Below are positions 1 to 13,345 of a stretch of DNA of 64,000 bases, in pieces. The stretch comes from Rhinopomastus cyanomelas (Eukaryota > Chordata > Aves > Bucerotiformes > Rhinopomastidae). Position numbers and translations under genes: made by a program. The notes under the pieces were generated by a model that ran no database searches, was not told the DNA's origin, and worked only from the letters and a program-made list of their open reading frames with translations. The DNA lies in contig VXBP01007098.1 in NCBI GenBank assembly GCA_013400115.1, positions 992,001 to 1,056,000 of the forward strand, in the 5' to 3' direction. The number at the start of each line of letters is the position of its first letter. Positions within the stretch are counted from its first letter, which is position 1.

Positions 1-1699
1 ATTCTCCCAACGTTTCCTTCACTTCAACTACCTTCTCTTATACAAGATGTTTTGTCAGCAACCAGTGGGAATTGTCTACAACACAGAACAGGTTGGGTAG
101 CAAGGGACCTTTAAAGACAACGTAGCAGCCTATGTCATTACCTCTCTCTTTTCTGCTGCAATAACACAAGTACAATATGTGTTGGTGTGTGCCAGATACC
201 ATTAAAATTATTAGATTCTTGCAGCTCTTCTTCCTCCACAGGAACAGTGGGTTTGGCATCAGAAACAGAAGCAGACAGTTCCTACTTTAAGTTACTGAAA
301 TGGAAACACTGCGGTTTTTTTTCTCCCCCCTCACATTTTACCAGTAAAATCAAGGATCACAGAAGCTCTAGTTAATGGAAAATAATCAAGTGGCCATCTG
401 AAAGCAAAAATGCAACTTACCTACATAGTACTTTTTTTTTCCAACTGAAATACAAGGAGTACAGCCACTAGAGATTGAAATGTAAACCCAAGAGCACAGC
501 ACAGAAGCTGGGCAAACACAGCTCATACAACTTGTGCTGTACATCTTCAGTCCTCAAAGGAATAAGAGGGCAGAGTATGCTGCTGCAAGACACCTCCATT
601 GCTGGAATGGGCATAAGAGCTGGAACTGCACTTCCAGAGGAAACAGACAGAATCCTTTTAACAGTTTAAAAACTACATGGTGCCACATGTGAGATATACT
701 GGAGTAAAGAAATATAGACACTGTGATTACTAATATAATTGCAGGGACTAATTACTTGCACTATAAAATGCTGAAAGGCATCTTTATTTTTTACTAGAAC
801 CGAGTCAGTAATCACTGTTTTCTCCAACAGCAAACAAGAATACTCCCAGCTGAAGTATTTAAGGGATTAATCTTAAAGGTAGTGTGGACAAACTAAGACC
901 ACTTATCTAGGCATGCTAGCACTCCAAGGAACAGCAGAAATACCACAGCATCCACCTAGTCAAACAGTACAGCTGGGACAGTTCCCATCTCCACAGGAGT
1001 TCTATCCATGCTAACATCACAGCATTTAACTGGCAAGCACTGCTGTTTACTGGTAGAACTGGGAAAAGCTTTGCTTTCCTGGCAAACTCTAGAATTCAGA
1101 AAGAGAGGAAGATAACAGACCACTCGATCATTGAACTATGGGTGAAAAACAGCATTCAGGCAAAAAAAAAAACAAACCAGTATTGATAATTCCTATCATT
1201 TCACTGCTTTTTTTTTTGCCCCTACTATTTGTTCAATGACAAAATGCATCCAGATACAGGGGGAAACAAAGTTACTACAAAATTGTTGAATTAAACTGAT
1301 AAGACTGAAAAGAAGACTAAACCACGTCACAAGAAAGCAAACACGCCGGCATCCCAGCTGCTACACCCTACTGCCAGTAAGAGCATGAGAAGAGTCTACA
1401 TGAAAACATAGTGCACTTGCCAGAAGAACAGTTATACTGACATACTTCCAAAAAAAACTCCCCACTGGCGACTCTTCTTCCTTCAGCTGACAAAAGAGCC
1501 AGCTAAACAAATTCAGAGCTAGAAAATTGATACCTACAAGCACCAGGCGATCACAAAAAGCTAGCAAAAAAATGTAATTATTCTGATAAGATTCTTTTGT
1601 GAAAATGGGTTTTCTGGACTGATCATTTAACACTCCCTATCTGTAGCCTCCCTCAAGAAAAAGGAGCACATTACTTTAACCTATAGAAGACGAAAGCAT

Positions 1700-1742
1700 A
1701 CAAAAGGTCTCTTCCAACCAAAGATATGCCGTGATTCTCTGA
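1700..1742 (+). repeat. CR1 3' tail remnant
   Basis: A short match to the sense 3' end of CR1: AAAGGTCTCTTCCAACCAAAG, then a GTGATTCT-type terminus. Too short for subfamily assignment. Confidence 0.5.
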
Positions 1743-2672
1743 AATGTCTTCAACACACTTGAAACTGCAGGTAGCCAGTAGCCAGCAGTGTCATTGCAGA
1801 GTTCACACTTCTGGGAAAAAAGAAATAGGACTTGTACAAATATTGTATGAGAAACATCAGCAAACAAAGTATTGGCATCTACAAAAAGGCCACTGGCCTT
1901 AGTTTAAATAAATAAAGAAAAAGCACACAAGCACTTTGCCAAAACCAGTTTCACATCTATCCTCACTTGTATAATAAAATAGAATCTCTACCTAAAAACC
2001 TGTTTTACCCAGGAATTATGCTCAGGAAAAAAAATCCACCACGAGCCATGATGTTCTGAAAACGCATGACAGTAAAAGAACAAAGTGACACCATCACACA
2101 CCTAAGGGAAACTGGGGATAAACTCAAAATAAGATGGTATATAGCAGTCAAACAGAAATGTATTAATAATCCAGGCCAACAGCAGACATTAGCTGCTGTG
2201 CCATAATTATAGAGCTTCTATGAATTATTTTAATAGAAACTGCCATCTTAAGTACAGGGTTTCTCCTTAAGTTCTATTAGTGACATCCTCTTTTAAAAGC
2301 AAATAACACCTTGGAAAACTAGCAAGTGCTTACACCCACTAACACCCAACACCTTGCTTATTCATCATTATGAACTGGCTTTCATCACAACCTGGGTGCA
2401 CTCAACACAGTGTTTCTTAACATAGTTTTAGAAGTTTTCACAAGACTTGATCAAATCACTTGTGCAGCAGTTTTCTTAAAAAAAAACCCAAGTTCAAGGC
2501 TATTTATAATTGGCAAAAGCAAGCCAAAGCAGTCAGTTCAGGCATTGCAAAATATTCAAGGGTGCTCCCATACGCCAAGATTCAAACAACATCCCTACAC
2601 TGTCCTTTTAATATACCTCTTGGAACACCCAGGACACTTCAGAGAGTTGTAATAAAAAAATCCAAACAAAAT

Positions 2673-2903
2673 GAGGAGATTTAGATTGTAGATAAGGCTG
2701 AAAGATTTTTTACAATGAAGGTAGTGAAACACTGGAACAGGTTGCCCAGAGAGGTGGTAGAGGCCCCATTCCTGAAGACATTCAAGATCAGGCTGGATGA
2801 GGCTCTGGGCAACCTGTTCTAGTGGAAGATTCCCTGTTCACTGCAGGGGGTTGGACTTCATGACTTTTAGAAGTCCCTTTCAACTCAATGGATTCTATCA
2901 TTC
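2673..2903 (+). repeat. CR1 retrotransposon fragment, 3' end
   Basis: Sense CR1 with the recognisable core (CACTGGAACAGGTTGCCCAG, then GAGGTGGTAGAGGCCCC) and the terminal GGTTGGACTTCATGACTTTT...GGATTCTAT segment. It is 5'-truncated, as is usual for target-primed CR1 insertions. Confidence 0.9.
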
Positions 2904-3424
2904 CAGGATACATAATATTCAGTGAGTAGAAGACAGAGTTTTTACATCAATTTTCTCGCATACATATCTAAATGTGTCACTGGAAACTTCTCTGAGGGAT
3001 AACAACATCATGAGATGACAGTCACAATTACAGTTCATCTGAATAAATGCCATGGTATTTCCAAAGTGTCGCCTGCGTCTGAGCTGTAGCTGCTTTTGGA
3101 AATAAACACCAGAACATCACCATTCTAAACAAAGCCCAACACGCATGAACTCAAGTTCTCAAATTTGGTCAACATCAACCACCACTGAGACGAGACACTT
3201 GAGAGGGTTCGCTGCATAGCTTGGCTGCTCTGCTCTGTCAGACCCAGACTCACATTCTAGTAAGCTCAGCAGTATGAGGTGCCATCACACTCCAAAGCTT
3301 GAGCTATTTTTTCCATATAATGTGTAACTTGGAACATAACAGATTTCTTATCCAGTCAATTACTGAGAGTTTTAATCCGCAAAAGTCAATTATCTCACAC
3401 AGTTTATTGTTGAAGATTTCAAGA

Positions 3425-3488
3425 GAAGATTGGACTAGAAGACTTTCAAAGGTCCTTTCCAACCTAAAGCATTTTAGGATCCTATGAG
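3425..3488 (+). repeat. CR1 3' tail remnant
   Basis: Degraded sense CR1 terminus: TTGGACTAGAAGAC, GGTCCTTTCCAACCTAAAGC, then a CCTATGA end. Confidence 0.6.
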
Positions 3489-6400
3489 AAACTCAGAAAG
3501 GTTTGGTGTTGAGTTAAAGAACTCACCAAGAGCCAACCACATGAGAACTTCTACCTTAAGACCGCAGATAGCACTAACACTCAAATATCTGCATCGTACT
3601 AGCAAGAAGCCCTTTTCCAAGTTCATGGTGTAGAAATAACCAGTTAAGACCATTCAAAATAGATTCAGGACTCTATCCAGTGCTATAATGCAGACAACAG
3701 TTAAAGATGTCCCAGCAAAGCCACGGCACGTCTTCACCAAACTTCCAGTGCTGTCAGACAGCATTTAGCACAGCCGAGTTCATGGAGAAAAGGACTGTCT
3801 ACACACACACGGACAGCCCAGCAAATGCACTGCTTGAAATCATCACAAACATCTTCTACATGCGTGACTTAATACAAAACACACAACTACTCCGGCAAAT
3901 CACTACGCAAATAATACCCGTGGCCAAACGCGAGACGTTCGCAACCGTTAACGAATAGTAACAACGAATTTTTAAAAAAGACATGTAAAAGTGACACTCC
4001 AAGACTGTCCATGTGTGCAAAACCAGGTTCTGACTGAGATTCTGGCTCTCAGGATTGCAAGTGCACATGAGAGAGAACATTAAATGATTGCAGGGTGATT
4101 TTATCACCTTGATTTTCCAGCTATTGTTCCCAGGATGAAAGAAGTATTTTTCCTCGAATGCCACTATGAACAGCATTAGTTATCTCAGGAGGTAACTGAA
4201 ACGGATTTTTAAGCAAATAGCTTTGGCTGTGTATAAAGCCAGGTACTTGATGTCTAGGCTGAAGTGAACATTAGGATCAATCTCTTGCTGATTTTTGTAT
4301 GAGAATATTCAGAAAGTATTGGGAATAACTGAACAATTGTACCTTAAGAGGCACACTGCATCCTTACCAGGTGTCCCACAAACCTGACAGTCACTGTGAA
4401 CAAGTCCTTCAAAATGCTTTTCTCTGTTTATAAGTTTTATCCTAAGGTGTGTTTCCAACTCTTGTGATACCCGAGTGGCATCAACAATATTTCATTCAGT
4501 CCAATCTTCCCACTAAGCATCTACCAGGCTAAACACCACTTGCACTTACGTCTCTACAAAAATAAAACAAAGATATTAGCTTCCTCAAGAACTGTTCTGG
4601 CACACTTCATGCTCTATAAAGAAGTCAAGTCTTTTCCCCTGTACTTCTTGCACATTAAGTATGAAGCCTAAAGAGGCAAAGAAGTGCTGCTCTTTGCTAG
4701 GCCACTGCCCACTGGAATCTGAAACAAGTAATTCAGCTAAAACAAACACCTCATCATGTAACTATCAAGACCTGAAAGTTCTCAACACATGGAGTGGCAT
4801 AACTTTCAAGAGTCATCCCTCTGTCTAATACATACTAAAAATGGTTCCTGAAAGTACACCAAGTAACAGAGTCAAGCTCCAGCTCTCTCACAGGATCATT
4901 TTGGCTTTACTGCTCACTATCAGCACAAAACAGCAGAAGAAATCTAGATGTGGAACAAAAATGAAGACTATCTTAATCAAAACTTAAGCACTCATCAACA
5001 TACGGTACGTAGGTAAACGTTCCATATGGTAGAACAGTCAGTTCATCATCTGTTCAGGCTAAATGACCCAGCACAACTTCATATCAACAGCTGTTGTCAT
5101 TGTGTTGTGAGAGCACAAACCAGAGGACTAAAGAACATTTACTTGTCCCACATAGATAAGGCAGGAGAAAATTAGCAGGATTGCTGTTGATGGAAGGTCT
5201 GCTACAGCAACCAGGAAGACTGGCGCATTCCGCTGGGGCAGGAGACACGCTACCACCCACAACAAGAACTTGCTACACTGGACAACACATGCAAATTGAA
5301 TTTTGTAAAACACTGCAGCAGATACCTACCGTAATTCAATCACTTCCCACATCTGTGGTAGGTCTGCCTACCACAGCAGTGGGTTTGCCATATTTCCCAG
5401 TGGTTGAAGAACAAGTTTGAAGTATATAGGCTGGTCCACCATGAGTCAGTAGCAGTTTGCTACCAAATGAAGTAGTTAATGAGAAAGAAGTTCTCCTTTT
5501 CCTTAGCAAGGTCTTAAGAGCACCCAAGTGAACAGACTTCTGTTACACATAAGGAAAGCCAAGCTATCTAGAGACCTTAACATTCCATCTAACCTCACTA
5601 CAGCACATACTCATCTACAGACCCAACACTTGACCACCCTTGAACCTACAAGCTAGCTACAGCAAATGTACTTTAGCAACCAAAACTAATTTTGGTTGTG
5701 CTGATTATTTCCAGGGTAGCTAAACATTTCCAACTTCATACAAGGAGAAAACATTTTCTTCTCATCAAGTCACAGCTCTTTGAGGATTTGTACACAACAG
5801 CAATAGCTCGGTGCCAATTCTTTGTATAAACTTCTTGTTCCAAGCAGATCTGCTCCTTTGTACAGACAGTCCATTGCACTTTACTGATGCCTGAAGCCTG
5901 CAGAATCACTAGTTATTCTTTGCTCTCCCTACAGCTTCAGAAAAACCATTCAACAACCTACAACCTTTTCAATAGGTTCTTTTTTCCATAAGAAACCACA
6001 GTTCTGAAGAAAACAAATCCGAATTATTAGCTTTGATGTGCACTCGGTAGCCGTTTTGGGGAACGTATGGAATTCTCTAAATTTTGGGCTTTCTGTTCTT
6101 TTCCTCTCTCATTTCTCTCCCATTTGAATTTCATAAGCAGAGATCAAAACTAACATCTGCCTGGGCAGTCCCTTTACACAGATGAGCTATGTCAGATGGT
6201 GGAGCTATCTGAACTAGCATATTTTGACTTGTTTAAATGACAATAAAGGTACCCTTGGCAATTAACAAAACCAGCATATAAAAAAAGAAGAGATAGAGGG
6301 GAAAATAAACAGTTTAGACAACAGATGAAAAGGCAACTAGAAGAAAAAAGTGCTGATGGTAATTCACACAGGCTACACTGGAAGGCTTTAATATGAACAA

Positions 6401-6570
6401 GCTACCTTGGTTTCTCAGAAGTAAAAACCCCTTTAACATGCAAGTTGACACACACCAAGGGAAAGAAAAAACCTGACAAAAACAGGCCTACCTTAAAGCC
6501 ACAATGGAGGTTTAAAATACACCATATTCAAACAGAGGATCTGTCAGTTACTGGTTTTTTCCAGTTTCTG

Positions 6571-6620
6571 GATCATAGGATCATAGGCTGTTAGGGGTTG
6601 GAAGGGACCCAAGAGATCAT
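6571..6620 (-). repeat. CR1 3' end, abruptly joined to a sense CR1
   Basis: Antisense CR1 terminus (GGATCATAGG, GGGGTTGGAAGGGACCCAAG, AGATCAT). It stops at ATCAT and continues directly into sense-oriented CR1 text instead of the expected antisense continuation. Confidence 0.8.
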
Positions 6621-6685
6621 CTCTGGATGTATCTCAAAGTCATGTAGATGTGGAGCTTAGGGGCATGGTTTAACAGTGGGCTTGG
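6621..6685 (+). repeat. Sense CR1 segment, copy A of a local duplication
   Basis: This segment (CTCTGGATGTATCTCAAAGT ... AACAGTGGGCTTGG) recurs at 6991-7055 with a single mismatch (T at 6659, C at 7019). Copy A ends immediately before the ambiguous base N at 6686 and lacks the CR1 3' terminus that copy B retains. Confidence 0.8.
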
Positions 6686-6987
6686 NATTAACAACTGCCA
6701 CAGGACACAATAAATAGTCCAGGGCTGCTTCACTCATGGTAACATCACTTGGCAAATGAACACTTGGAGAATGACAGATAAGCATCTACTCTGCATGTGT
6801 CAGCAATGTATGGGTTTCATAAAATAACTCAGTCTCCAAATAATGGAGAAAAAAAGCCACAACCAAACCACCACACATTTAAATATCTTCACTTCCACTT
6901 AGCGGGAGAGGTCGATCAAATTAAACTGTCTGTGAAAGAACCTTGCAAACCCAGATGCAATATGAAATGGTTCCATTTCCAGTGTTG

Positions 6988-7127
6988 CATCTCTGGATGT
7001 ATCTCAAAGTCATGTAGACGTGGAGCTTAGGGGCATGGTTTAACAGTGGGCTTGGGACATCTAAGTTAATGTTTGGTCTTGGGTGATCTTTAAAGTCATT
7101 TCCAACCCAAATAATTCTATGATCTCA
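6988..7127 (+). repeat. Sense CR1 3' end, copy B of a local duplication
   Basis: This is the intact counterpart of copy A. After the shared 65-68 bases it continues to a normal CR1 terminus (TTGGTCTTGGGTGATCTTTA, TTCCAACCCAA, ATTCTATGATCTCATG). Confidence 0.85.
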
Positions 7128-8666
7128 TGCTATGTCTTTAAATTCCTGAACGTCTAAAATGAGCATTTTGATGTGGACATTTAGTGTTGGGTTTTTTCAT
7201 CCAATCTTCCCTCCTCAATTCCTCCCTTATTATTTGCAAGCTTCATGAAAGGGAAGAGCAGAAGAGAACATGAACACCTACTAACATAAAAAAAGCAGGT
7301 TTTATAATTCATATAGCTCAAGAAACCACCACACTGCATTGTATGATGGCAATAGAACAATCTGCTTAGTCTCCTTCTCTAACACCCATGCTAATATTCT
7401 TGTTCCAGACTATCCTGATCTGTTCAGGCATGACATTCAGCCCTATATTCCTGCAAAAAAAAACAACCCCACAAAACACAAATGTCTCTGCTTCTTGCAG
7501 ATACACTACTAGACTTCAAACACATTGCCAACAAATTAGCAATACAGCTTCTCCACCAAGTCTTTACAAAAAACCCACATTTAGTAACAAGTTATTAGTG
7601 GCCAGGGAGTTGAAAAAACTGTACAACACCTGGTTACACATTGATTTGCACCGCTCTAGCTGTCAGGAGTAGGTTACTTAAGAAAAGATTGAAGCTGATC
7701 AAATCAACCTAAATAAAAGCACAAGTTTATTATTTGCATTAACTTCATTTGAGCAGCTTATATTTATCACCTGAGTTTCACAGAGTTGTAGCTGGGGGTT
7801 TTTTAAAAGATGTAACAACCAACTGTATTTACTATAAATTTACAATTTATATGCAGCTATCAAAAAGTCAAAAACATTTTTGAGGCTGTGTGCTGGAATT
7901 ACTATTTTTAAAGAGTATCTAGGCATGCAACAGGAGTTACTGTCGTGATACCCAGCACCAGTATAAAGGTGCCTCTACTATTCTGTAGTTGAGTAACACG
8001 GTGAGCAGCTTTCTAGCTGACAATGCCACATCTCTCATCTGAACAAAACAGTATCAGCTATATCTAAGCACCTAGATACCACATATCACTGTAAGTTGAA
8101 GAAAAAAGGAACAAAAGAAAATACATGGAAAAAAAGAGGGAAAATGATGAGTATTTCTAAGAACAAAATTACATAATTCCTTAGAAATTTTTAAGACCAA
8201 GATTGATGCTTTCTGACATGTTAAACAGGTTTATATTCTGGTTTTCTGTGTTGGTCTAAAGATCTAGTGATGACACTTTCATTGCAGTAATCAGAACAGA
8301 GATGGATCTTTAATAGTGTTTTACTTCCTATGAGATAATATTGTGCCTTCTCTAACCACTTTTCACACTGCATTTTTGAAAGGAACTTGAATATATGTGG
8401 CATTTGTTTGTAATAGACCTCAAAACACAAGACTGACAAGACAGAACAGGAAGCATCCATGGCACGCTTCATTAGTGCCTGCTTAGATTTTAAACTGTAT
8501 CTGTCAAAGGACATCACTGTAACTTACAAACCTTGTACAAGGGGATCACAGTAAGCAGCAAGCCACAGCAGCAATGGAGTAACACAGAGAAGCAGAGCAA
8601 ACTACTACAGTAACCAAACGAAAAGGAAAAGCTGGGGGGAAAGCTGGTTAACCATCCTTTTTCATA

Positions 8667-9112
8667 AGAATCACAGAACCACTCAGGCTGGAAAAGACTC
8701 AAGATCATTGAGTCCAACCACTAACCCAACAGTCCCAAGGCCACCCGCAATTCCTGTCCATAAGCTCCACATCTACACAACTTGCAAACAAGTCCAGCGA
8801 TGGCAATTCAAACCCCTCCATGGGCAGCCTGTTCCAAGCCCTGATGACCCTTTCAGTGAAATTTTTCCTAATGTCCAACCTAAACTTCCCCTGGTACAAT
8901 TTGAGGCCATTTCCTCTTGTCCTATATCACTTGTTACTTGTGAGATCAACCCTCATTTCTCTACAACCTCCTTTTGGGTAGTTGTAGGCAGCAATAAGAT
9001 CTCTCTGAGTCTCCTTTTCTTCAGACTAAGCCACCCCAGCTCCCTCATAACGCTTGTTCTCCAAACCCTTCACCAATCTTACTGCCCTTCACTGGACCCA
9101 CTCCAGCACCCA
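8667..9112 (-). repeat. CR1 retrotransposon, antisense, about 450 bp
   Basis: Reads in antisense from the 3' terminus (AATCACAGAACCACTCAGGC) through GGGCAGCCTGTTCCAAGCCC and TTTCCTCTTGTCCTAT to the CTTCACTGGACCCACTCCAG region. Apparent ORFs across it on both strands are repeat translations, not host genes. Confidence 0.9.
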
Positions 9113-10766
9113 CTACAGAAGAATTCATTCTTGTTTGCTCACTCACTTCTGTCACCACCACAGCCCTGCTCTGCTTCTCTCCCTTTATGAAACAGTAATC
9201 CAAGAGCAACAGCATCTGTACCAAAGCCAGAGTCATCTATTTCTAGTCTGGCAGGTTGCAGACACAACAGTCTTCTAGCTAGGAATTAATTTCTCACTAC
9301 CCCTCTATATCAACAGGGGAAAAAACCCACTGAAGCGCTTCAACTGGCAGGGGAGAAAAAGAGAAGAGCCCAATATGACCACAGACCTAAATCGATCGCA
9401 CAAAATTTGCATCTGACTGTCTTTCCAACACACTCAAAGTGAAATTTAATGAAGTAACCCACTAAAATAAGTGACTGAATCGCCAAGACAGTAATATTGT
9501 CAAGGGACATATGTTAGATTAGGAAAACATACATGTATGACACACTTCAGACACGCATTTTTACATCCTAGTGAGAGGAGGACAGATCTATTATTGAAGA
9601 GTCTGTCATTTGCTGTCCCATTTATTAACAAATTGTATAGAAGAAAAAAGCAGGTATTAGCAGAAACTACTGCTAGTTACACAGAGGAACATCTTTTTCT
9701 ACCTCCTTGCACCTTCTAGGATGCAAAGAACAAAGACAGGACAATAATTTGACTTCTTTAACTTTTGAAATCTTCACTTCTCCAAAGATCAAGATACCAG
9801 AAATCACATCCAGTGTCACATCATATAAGAGAGTAAAGTTACACTTGAAAAGTAAGCTGCAAACTAAACTGTACTTTGCAGTTAAAACAGGCAACACCTT
9901 CCTCAGATTAAAGATAACAATAAAATTAGGGAAGTCACTTAATCCCTTTCCAAAAAGAAGCACTTCTCTACCTGGAGAGAAAGTCAAGGGAAATTAGACT
10001 CTGCAGCCTCATTCTCTGAAAAAAAGCAGGTTAATGCACCTAAAGTTAAAACATGTTTCCTTCTTCCTCCTACTTAAACCTTCAAAACGGAACTTAGATC
10101 CACTAAATCTGCAGCATATGCAGCACTCCTGCTCTCCCTTCTATGCACGTCATTATGGCTAATGGCAATAACAGCCTCATTTAACAGTAACTGAAATAGT
10201 TCAGGGCTTCAAAAAGAAAAAAAAACCACAAGGCAAAAAGGAAGAGGAAAAGAAAGCTCTGTGCAGGCTGAAAGGAGTCATTCTGAAGTCGTATGCTTGT
10301 AAAACAAGAACTTACAAAGGTTCTTTTTCCCCTGCTTTCCCCAAAGTGATTGAGTCACTCTTAATCACTCGCATACTCCAGGCTGAGCATCATCTTTTTC
10401 CCGTGGATTTGTTTCATCTCAGCTAGCTCCATGGTACAGCCACCTTTCAGAGGCCTGCTCCAAAACAAAAATCAAAAGCCCAAACTTAAATGTGGAAAGG
10501 AAAACCAGCTCTAGAGCGGGCAATAGCCAGTTCCACAGGAGGAGCCTGCCTCCTTGTGGCTCAACCAACAGTACATTACATCTCCCAAACTTGTTCCATT
10601 ACACCCAGCAAATCTAATCAGTCAAGAATAAGCAGCAATTTTAGATCAAGGTGATTTAGAGATTTCCTTTTTTTTTTTAAACTATGGGGTGTTCTGTGAT
10701 CTGATTTTGGTTTTTTTTGTGGTATTGGAGGTAGTTGATAAAAAAAGAAAGACATTTCAGGTTTTA

Positions 10767-10990
10767 AGAATCACAGAATGGTTTAGCTTGGGAGGGACCT
10801 CAGAAATCACACAGCTCCAACCCCCTGCCATGGGTAGGGACACATCTCACCAGACCAGATTGCCCAGAGTCCCATCCAACCTGGCCTTAAGCACTTCCAG
10901 GGATGGAGCAGCCATAACCTCCCTGGGCAACCTGTTCCAGTACCTTATCACTGGCAAAAACATTATCCATCTGTCATTACTGAAAGATCA
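10767..10990 (-). repeat. CR1 retrotransposon fragment, antisense
   Basis: Antisense CR1: AATCACAGAATGGTTTAGCT, GGGAGGGACCTCAGAAATCA, then CCAACCCCCTGCCATGGG and the GGGATGGAGCAGCCATAACC segment. It belongs to the CCATGGGTAGGGACA-type subfamily, also seen at 16970-17315. Confidence 0.88.
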
Positions 10991-11879
10991 CTTTAAGCCA
11001 CCTTCTCCTCTGGACAGATAGGGTGGGAGGGTCAGAGGTCCTACTTGAAAGCAATTGACAGTCTTTATATGGCAACAGAAGCAAAAACCTGTCAGCACTC
11101 TGGCACCTGAATCCAGAATGCTCCAACCCTTGTCTGAGCTGTGGTTTAACTTAGCAGGCCAACCGTAAATCTTCGGTCTACCCACAGGTCTCCTCCAGGA
11201 TACGCCCAAGAGGATTTCACTCTTGGCAGCAGTGAAGCATTTGGTGCCTTCAGCAAGATGCAGACATTCCTCTGTCCTGTCCAAAAGCCTCAGTTTCATA
11301 GGGCTACCTTCTTAATGCCTGGAAGAGTTAAGTTCTTTAGGAAGCAGCCAGAGGCTTGTGCTACTTTGTTTTTCAATCCAGTCACTCACTCTATTGTGCA
11401 AGAGCTTAGCGGTTACGGAACCTGTATGACAAATACACGAATCTAAATTCACACCAGTCTTAAGAGCAGATCACATCATCAGGATGGTTTTGGCTTGGGA
11501 GGGTATGAGTAGCTTCCTACTCGTCTTGCAGAAGCTGCTCCATTTTGTGCAAATCTGAGACACAGCATGAACACCTTTTGACACAGGAAATTCGTCTACA
11601 AAAAGAAGGGAAGTTCTAGTCTCCAAAGACTTTTTAACATAAAAGTAAAGTAAGTGAACACAAAATAACCCACATTTTTCTCAGTCTCACAGCTGTTGGG
11701 CTTGCAACTCAATTTCTTCTGTGTCACAGCTTCTGTTTCAGAAACTGTTCCTCTAACCTTTAAACAAGTGAATCAGACTCACTCTTTCCAACCTACAACC
11801 CAGTGGATCTGGCTGGGAAAGAAGTAAACTGCATCCATAGCACTCTCACACTTAGAATAATTTTAATGGAGGATTTACT

Positions 11880-11945
11880 GGGGGGGGGGGGGTGGACATT
11901 TCTGCTCCCTTCAAGCACATCNCCTTTTTTACAAAAAAAAAAAAA
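11880..11945. repeat. Homopolymer cluster with an ambiguous base
   Basis: A run of 13 G (11880-11892), an N at 11922, and an A run (about 11933-11945) lie within 66 bases. The N most likely reflects sequencing or polishing difficulty here. Confidence 0.8.
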
Positions 11946-13269
11946 GCAAGCTTGTCACACCCTAACTTCCAGATGTGGAAGACATTTCTTTCTACTATAA
12001 TTTTTAAACCTCAGTCCAGAAAGAGAAGCATTGCACCTTTCTTATTTTTAACTATTACTAATTACACGTTTACAAGAGAGACAGCTCCTACTCTGTGTGC
12101 TGTAGACCCTTTCCTGCCTGCTCAGCTCCTACCAGGCTGCAGTGCTGCACACTGGGCTGGGGATTCCACCGCTGATGCCAGGGGCCAAAAAAACTATACA
12201 AGGCTGTACCACACACCGCAACATCCAAATAGCTTCCAGGACCTCATTAGAAAGGTTGAAAATGGAGAATCAAAATAAACAGAAGTTTAGTTACTCTAAC
12301 ACTAACAAGAAAAGCTATTTTTTTTAGAAAAAATAACTGTTTCCCCCCTCCTCTTACTGGGGTGCAATCCTGGCAAAGGGAAATAATGAAAAGAAAGGGA
12401 AACAGGGTTGTTCATCACATCGTGGGGCTGCCCACTGCTTCAGACAAGTCTAGTATATCTGGATAACACAGGAGGTCTGTGTATAGAAAAAAAATCATTT
12501 TTACAGAAAAATACATCCTGTTTGCATAACCAGATCTGTAATTAACATGTAAATTACTTACACAAATGAAGAACTATCCTCTCTTGACTTCTGTAATTTT
12601 ACAGACCGAACACAGCAGAGACTTCAATTTATTGAAAGTTATGTTCTCCTGTAAGCAACTCCACTTCCATTATATTGAAACAGTGGGCAGGTAATCAAGA
12701 TTTCCCTGCAATAGGGCTTCTGTTCATAACTTTAAGACAGTTTGTGGTTTTGCTTTATACCAGGGTCTGACACTTGCATTAAAAGCCTTTTACTGAGATC
12801 CAAAAGCTAATACCTTGCACACATCTTCCTCTACATACATTTGCTAACCTATGCCGAGACCCAGGATTAAATTTTACGGTTCGTTGACAGAAAATAGAAT
12901 CCTAAAGCACCAGTCCACATGCAATCTTTCATTTCCCCACTTGTTTCTCGTGGCCATAGTACCTTTAATCTTCCACATTTTTAAACCCAGCACTGAGCTC
13001 CAGCTCAGGCCAATGACGTGCCTCACTGTCTTCTAATTATCTTTACTAAACTCTCCAAATTACCCACACCAGCCACCTTACTGAATTTTGTGCAGAATGA
13101 TAACAAACTGTAGTACCAAAGCAAGTATCATGATCATAGATCTCTTAAAACCAGAACACAAACTCCAACTAACATCAATAATAATCTACTGGAACCTGCT
13201 GCTGATTAACTACCAGGCTCATATTCAGAACCAAAACCTGGTTTCTTTTCTATTTTGTTCTCAGCTAGT

Positions 13270-13345
13270 CTTCTAGGTGACCTTGGGCAAATCACTATCC
13301 CCACAGTGCAGTTTTCCCAGCAGTAAAAACTGAAGTTGCAATTCT
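13270..13345 (+). repeat. Possible ancient MIR/CORE-type SINE remnant
   Basis: The text GTGACCTTGGGCAAATCACT, followed by a CAGTTTTCCCAGCAGTAAAA segment, resembles the well-known MIR/CORE-SINE motif (gaccttgggcaagtcac ... cagtttcc). It is heavily decayed and without a tRNA head. Confidence 0.5.

Noticed and set aside
8708..9190. A 160-codon plus-strand open frame
   Set aside because: It is the reverse-complement reading of a CR1 element.
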